NCBI RefSeq assembly: GCF_036711975.1
Contig: NC_091971.1
Span: 1,433,501 to 1,497,500, forward strand
DNA: 64,000 nt
Direction of reading: 5' to 3'
From: Onthophagus taurus
Lineage: Eukaryota; Arthropoda; Insecta; Coleoptera; Scarabaeidae
Shown here: positions 59,707-64,000 of the stretch, in pieces
How positions within the stretch are numbered: the stretch's first letter is position 1
How the letters are laid out: each line of letters starts with the position of its first letter
Position numbers and translations under genes: made by a program
The notes under the pieces: model-generated
What the model saw: the letters and a program-made list of their open reading frames with translations, nothing else
Told to the model about the DNA's origin: nothing
The model's database searches: none

Positions 59707-61295
59707 GTACGTGATAATTAAAATTAAAAGAGTTGCATTTCTCAATTTACATAAATCATTCGAGTGTCTCATTAAATCCATTTCTTGGTAACGCTTGTTT
59801 TCGAAGGCAGTCGTAACCGCAACTTCCGTTACTCCTCCCCCATTCAATTACAAAGTGTCTATTGCATTAAAATTTGATCACTCACGTCGACAGCGCTTAG
59901 TCTTCGCATCAACATAGTATATGTATACTATGGATGGAGAGATACATCGATAGATACATTCACGTTGGCGGCGGTCTCGTCGACAATTTCGAGAACTCGG
60001 AGCCTCAGTGTCAGTTGCGGTCCTGCAGCTGTCAGGATCCGATGCGACGCCGCGCTAGCGGAACCGGAAGCAGGCGCCGACTGCGCCAATTTCCGGCGCT
60101 CCCGGTTGCAACACGTACCGCGTCGCAGCACCGCCTAGCGCTCGATGCAAAACTATTTTCCCTTAATGAGATTATTATAATATGAAAACTAAAATTTAAA
60201 TTTATTTACAATGATAAATGAAATGTTTCTACACCACTTTGTTATCATAAACTTAGATCATTTCAGAAAGTATCTATTAATCACACGTTTTGACTAACAG
60301 TTCCGTCCGTCGAGTATTTGTAAGTCTGTGGGCGTTCCTTGCAGTTGCAAATACCTTTCGTTGGGGAACGAAACCTCGATATCTACCGCGCTCATCTGGG
60401 CGGCTCGCGATTTTTCACGGCAACTTTAATTTCACGACTTATACATCACTGTCTATTCGGACGCGTGGGGATCGTTTCTTCCGTTCCTTCCTCGTTCGTA
60501 AGCCGGGCTGTCTACTCCTTCTACTTTCCCGTTTGTGAATACCGCGTATACGGTACGAGATACCGTCTGCAAGGCGTTTTTCACTCGCGAAGCTGTCTGC
60601 CGGCGAATTGACGTTGACTTTAACTGGATTTCTTGAGAATACCCCGTTTTGTTAACACCGAAGTGAATCTGTTAAGACTTGTATGGATCTTGGACGTCTG
60701 AGGAAGATCGGTGAGAATCTTTTTTACTATGTATCTTCTTTAAGTAGTTTTTTTTACAACCGAGGAATAAGGAAATAGAAAAATAAAAACAAATAAAAAA
60801 AATTGTTACAGGTAACAAGACCCGGAGGTTGCCTGTGTGTGATTCGAGTAACTAAGCGGCCATTTGAATTTCAAATAAACGTATTATGAATCCGGTCGAT
60901 TCGGTCCGTGTCGGGACTGAGCCCATTCGTCGTAATGAAAACTTTCCCGGGTAACTCTAAATTGCGGCCGGGAATGCGAGCATTTGTCGAAATCTTACAC
61001 CGACGCTGCCGGGACTTGCCGGGAGCAGCCCTCTTTGCAACGTCGGCGGACATAAATCATTGCGTCGGAACTAACTGCGGGCGTCTTTCGGCTTGCAAAA
61101 GCTCCGAGAGAGCCGTCGACTCCCCAACCGTCGTGTCGCTTCCGGAACTTTTGTAATTACAGAAGTTCTGACCGGACGCGTACTGTGACAGAACTAGTTT
61201 TCTGTAGATATGATATTCTGAACTAAGAGAAACGTCGTCATGCGTTCGTCTTAAAGAGGTGCTACTTTAAATTAACTCATACCTTTTAAATTTGA
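59707..61295. other. mib1 intron 4, left part
   Basis: CG-rich patches at 59960-60140 and 60900-61130. Frames there have no recognised domain and none continues the ankyrin sequence, so no further mib1 exon is called. Confidence 0.4.
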
Positions 61296-61545
61296 CCAAT
61301 TGAACTAAAACTGGAACACTAGAAATATTGAGGTTTAGCCATGCACCTCTCAAGTCGGATAGTGTTAATTCTAGCTTTATTAGTATTATTTACAACCTAA
61401 CCTAGGTTGTGGTATATTTTAAGCACTACCAACTTGTTTCTGAAGATAGCTTACCCCGAGTTTCTATTTCTAGGTCTAGTGTTACTTTTAGTTTTAGTTC
61501 AATGAGCACCGGTCGTGAAAGCCTTCATAGTTACACTTTTAAGTA
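61296..61545. repeat. Dispersed diverged copy of the palindromic family
   Basis: Starts AATTGAACTAAAACTGG and holds a diverged CACCTCTCAAGTCGG junction, CTAGGTCTAGTGTTACT arms and the GGTCGTGAAAGCCT end module. Confidence 0.75.
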
Positions 61546-61736
61546 AAGAATTATAATCGAAATCCATTTTATCCGTATTTCAATTTTATATTTAGATTCA
61601 GAACGTTCTAAGCTTTTAAAATTTGTTATCTATTATTATCTATTAAAATTATTTACAAAATTTGATATCTTAATCTACTTCACGACATTATAAAATTAAT
61701 GTTTTCACAGTTTAAAAGTACAAAAACTATTATATA
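61546..61736. other. AT-rich spacer
   Basis: Nothing recognised. Confidence 0.4.
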
Positions 61737-63575
61737 CAGGTGTCCCGTTAAGCGTACTGAGCGGCTGTATCTCTAGAACGGTAAGCCCAAGAGGTTTGGG
61801 AAAAAAATCCTTATAAGCAAAGTGACCAAGAGAAATAGCTGGAAATTATTTTGAAGTTCGTAATTCGACCGCTAGGGGGCGTAACTACCATTGAGAAACA
61901 TAAAGTTGCTGCTATCTCAGAAACTTAGACGATGAGCTATAACTTTGACAACATCATTTAATAGCTTGGATAATACCGCATCGCTTTTGTTTTGCGATAT
62001 TTCTCATATCTGTCATAATAAGGGAGGGGGAGGCCAATACGTTTTCATATGTTTACATTTTAATATCTCCTGGACCATTCAACCGATTTGAATGTTTTCG
62101 GTGTTGTTTGAAAGAGCATTTTATGCTCTTTTTAAAGATATTTTCAGTAAGACCGTCTGCTTTAAAACAAATGAGCTAGAGGACGTTATCTGCAGCGATT
62201 ACATATTTTTGTGATTTTTGAAGAAAAGTTAAATGGAACGATACTATTTACTTCACAGACCCTTAGTCACCTTAAAATTTGCTAAATTTTAGTGAAAACC
62301 GCATCTCGATATCGCCACCCGTTCTCGAGTTATAGAAGAAAATGTTAAAAACTCGAGTGCCATCAATCGGATTCAGTTACCTCATCGAGAAAAGCAAATC
62401 ACATTACCATGGTAACTGTAAACATGTCATTTACTAACGCAGAAGCGTATGATAGAGCGTATGATGATTTATTTTCAATGTTTCGAATACGATGCAACTG
62501 CATGGCAAAAATGTGCAATGCAATTACGACAAAGAAAGACATTTTTCTCTAGAAGTGTTTTTAAGATTGACTTAGCGATTACGGAAAACTGGCAACGTGT
62601 AGCCCATTCAGACATCTCTATGAATTCGTAAATCATATTGGTGCGCAATGTGATCCCACATAATCTGGGAACTCCGAAAACAATTGTCCACAAGAGTTCT
62701 CAAGAGAATAATATCTCCACCACGTTGTTTTACATCAGGCCTTAACAGATACCGATTATGATAACAGACTGAACTATTACCATTGACTTTTAAATATGAT
62801 TTGGGCAAATCCAAACCTTTTATCACAAATGCTATGGATGCATGAAGCATCTGTCCACAAGCTGATGTAAACTTGCATAATATGCATTCCTGGTTCGAGA
62901 AAAACCCACATTGCTTTCACCCCTTTATCTATTGGGTAGACTAAACGACCTGACTTTTCAAGAAAAACCAATAACCAGAGAAAATATGACAAAACACTAA
63001 ATACCAGTAGAAACGTATCTAGGGCCGAGACTTAAGCAGCGCTTTTTTTTCGTCGAAACTAGATTAAATAAATGCATCGAGGTTTATGAAAGGCATTTAG
63101 CACATTAGTGAGTTATTTTTGCCAAAAATTTAAGTTATTCTAAGTGTTTTGGTTTATTTTGTTTTATTATCATTGTTGATGTCTCATTGATCCGTTGGCT
63201 TTTCAACACGCCTCAAAAGTAGTTTTGAAGCAGTTCTAAGCTTGGATAAAGTGTTCTAGAAGGTTCTAGATAATAAAATGATTGTTCTCTCTTATTTGTT
63301 TCTTAAGGTAACTTGATCCGATTAAGATAAAGATACTAAATAAAGAGATACTAAATGATGTTGTCAAAGTTATAGCTCATCGTCTACCTTTCTGAGATAG
63401 CGGGAATTTTATGTTTCTCTATGGCAGTTACGCCTCCTAGCGGTCGAATTACGAACTTCAAAATAATTTCCAGCTATTTCTCTTGCCCACTTTGCTTATA
63501 AGGATTTTTTCCCAAACCTCTAGGCCTTACCGTTATTGAGATACAGCCGCTCCGTACGCTTAACGGGACACCCTG
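61737..63575 (+). mobile_element. Mariner-like element with about 225-bp terminal inverted repeats
   Basis: The element is 1,839 bp, flanked by TA on each side (61735-61736 and 63576-63577). The left end CAGGTGTCCCGTTAAGCG and the right end CGCTTAACGGGACACCCTG start inverted repeats reaching about 61962 and 63352. Inside, the plus strand has transposase fragments: MSFTNAEAYD-like text near 62425, IYFQCFEYDATAWQ, ANPNLLSQMLWMHEASVHK near 62810 and KTHIAFTPLSIG. Many stops and frameshifts; dead copy. Confidence 0.9.
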
Positions 63576-63577
63576 TA

Positions 63578-64000
63578 CATATATTTTTTCTCCTTATTAA
63601 AAATATAAGGAGAAAAAAGTGGTTACAGTTATTATTCAAATAAATAAATTCAAAGTATTTATAGAATTGTAATAAAAAAGTTAACTGTGTACGGCGTTAG
63701 AGCGTATCCCTTCAAAAAGACAACAACACACCCGCACCGAAAAAAGTTTTGATGCGCGATTGCCTCATAAAGCAACAACTATCCAATTTCCTGGGAACTT
63801 TTCAGACCAGTGACCTGGAAACTGGCTTGGAGAAATTGGAAGACAGGAAGAAGGAGCTGGAAGACCGAGACGAAAGGCACGGGACTGTAGGCCCAGAATG
63901 ACCGCCCTCGTTCTCGAGGTAATTCAATGTCGAATTATTTTTATTTTCCGAAAGTTACGGATGGGCTAGTCTCTCCCTTTGTCCCACCTAACCGTTGGGA
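63578..64000. other. mib1 intron 4 continuing to the window edge
   Basis: No ankyrin-coding exon found. A short palindrome TTTTTTCTCCTTAT/ATAAGGAGAAAAAA lies at 63585-63618. A small open frame is listed separately. Confidence 0.4.
63752..63901 (+). CDS. Small open frame, unknown
   Basis: An ATG opens 49 residues with a charged, possibly coiled-coil segment (GLEKLEDRKKELEDRDER) and a stop at 63899-63901. It is out of context for mib1 and resembles fragments of retroelement gag or ORF1 proteins in composition only. It could be chance. Confidence 0.2.
   Translation: MRDCLIKQQLSNFLGTFQTSDLETGLEKLEDRKKELEDRDERHGTVGPE

Noticed and set aside
59934-61156. Frames after mib1 exon 4 as further mib1 exons
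   Set aside because: None encodes ankyrin or RING sequence or starts after a matching acceptor in the needed phase.

Overview
The window is animal nuclear DNA, almost certainly from an insect. Genes have short spliceosomal introns with GT-AG ends. The gene set fits an arthropod (a MADF-BESS regulator, Bmcp-type carrier, Tango11/Mff, mind bomb), and the transposons are Tc1/mariner and non-LTR types common in insects. AT-rich intergenic DNA and CTAG-rich palindromic satellites suggest a beetle, but that is an inference. There is no sign of bacterial operons, CRISPR or viral genes.

Layout. Positions 1-15.3 kb are a gene-poor block. It is dominated by four arrays of one palindromic satellite family (about 1-2205, 4177-5225, 7455-9600 and 13553-14816), with larger direct duplications around them and a nested transposon (a non-LTR fragment inside a mariner-like transposase, with a 12-bp target duplication). 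A MADF-BESS gene lies at 15.9-17.0 kb (minus). Positions 18-21.5 kb hold non-LTR, mariner and RTE remnants.

Positions 22-37 kb are a compact gene cluster: Bmcp carrier (+), EMC5/MMGT1 (-), Tango11/Mff (+), Dtwd2 (-), a tensin-type PTB protein (+), a 2-kb terminal-inverted-repeat transposon, a 163-bp higher-order tandem repeat, and an aquaporin (-). Neighbours alternate strand, so they share head-to-head promoters and convergent 3' ends. From 37.1 kb to the right edge the window is the 5' part of mind bomb (mib1, +). Four coding exons are visible, separated by a 3.5-kb intron holding a tandem repeat split by a non-LTR element and by a 16.9-kb TE-poor, CpG-containing intron. A further intron holds a mariner-like element with about 225-bp terminal repeats. 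The ankyrin tail and RING fingers lie outside the window.

The genes do not form one pathway: two are mitochondrial (Bmcp carrier, Mff fission adaptor), one is an ER membrane insertase subunit, one is tRNA modification, one is water/solute transport and one is Notch-ligand ubiquitination. All exon joins were made by reading splice sites and checking phase. The least explained structure is the palindromic satellite, whose hairpin loops and junctions occur in both orientations between neighbouring units.
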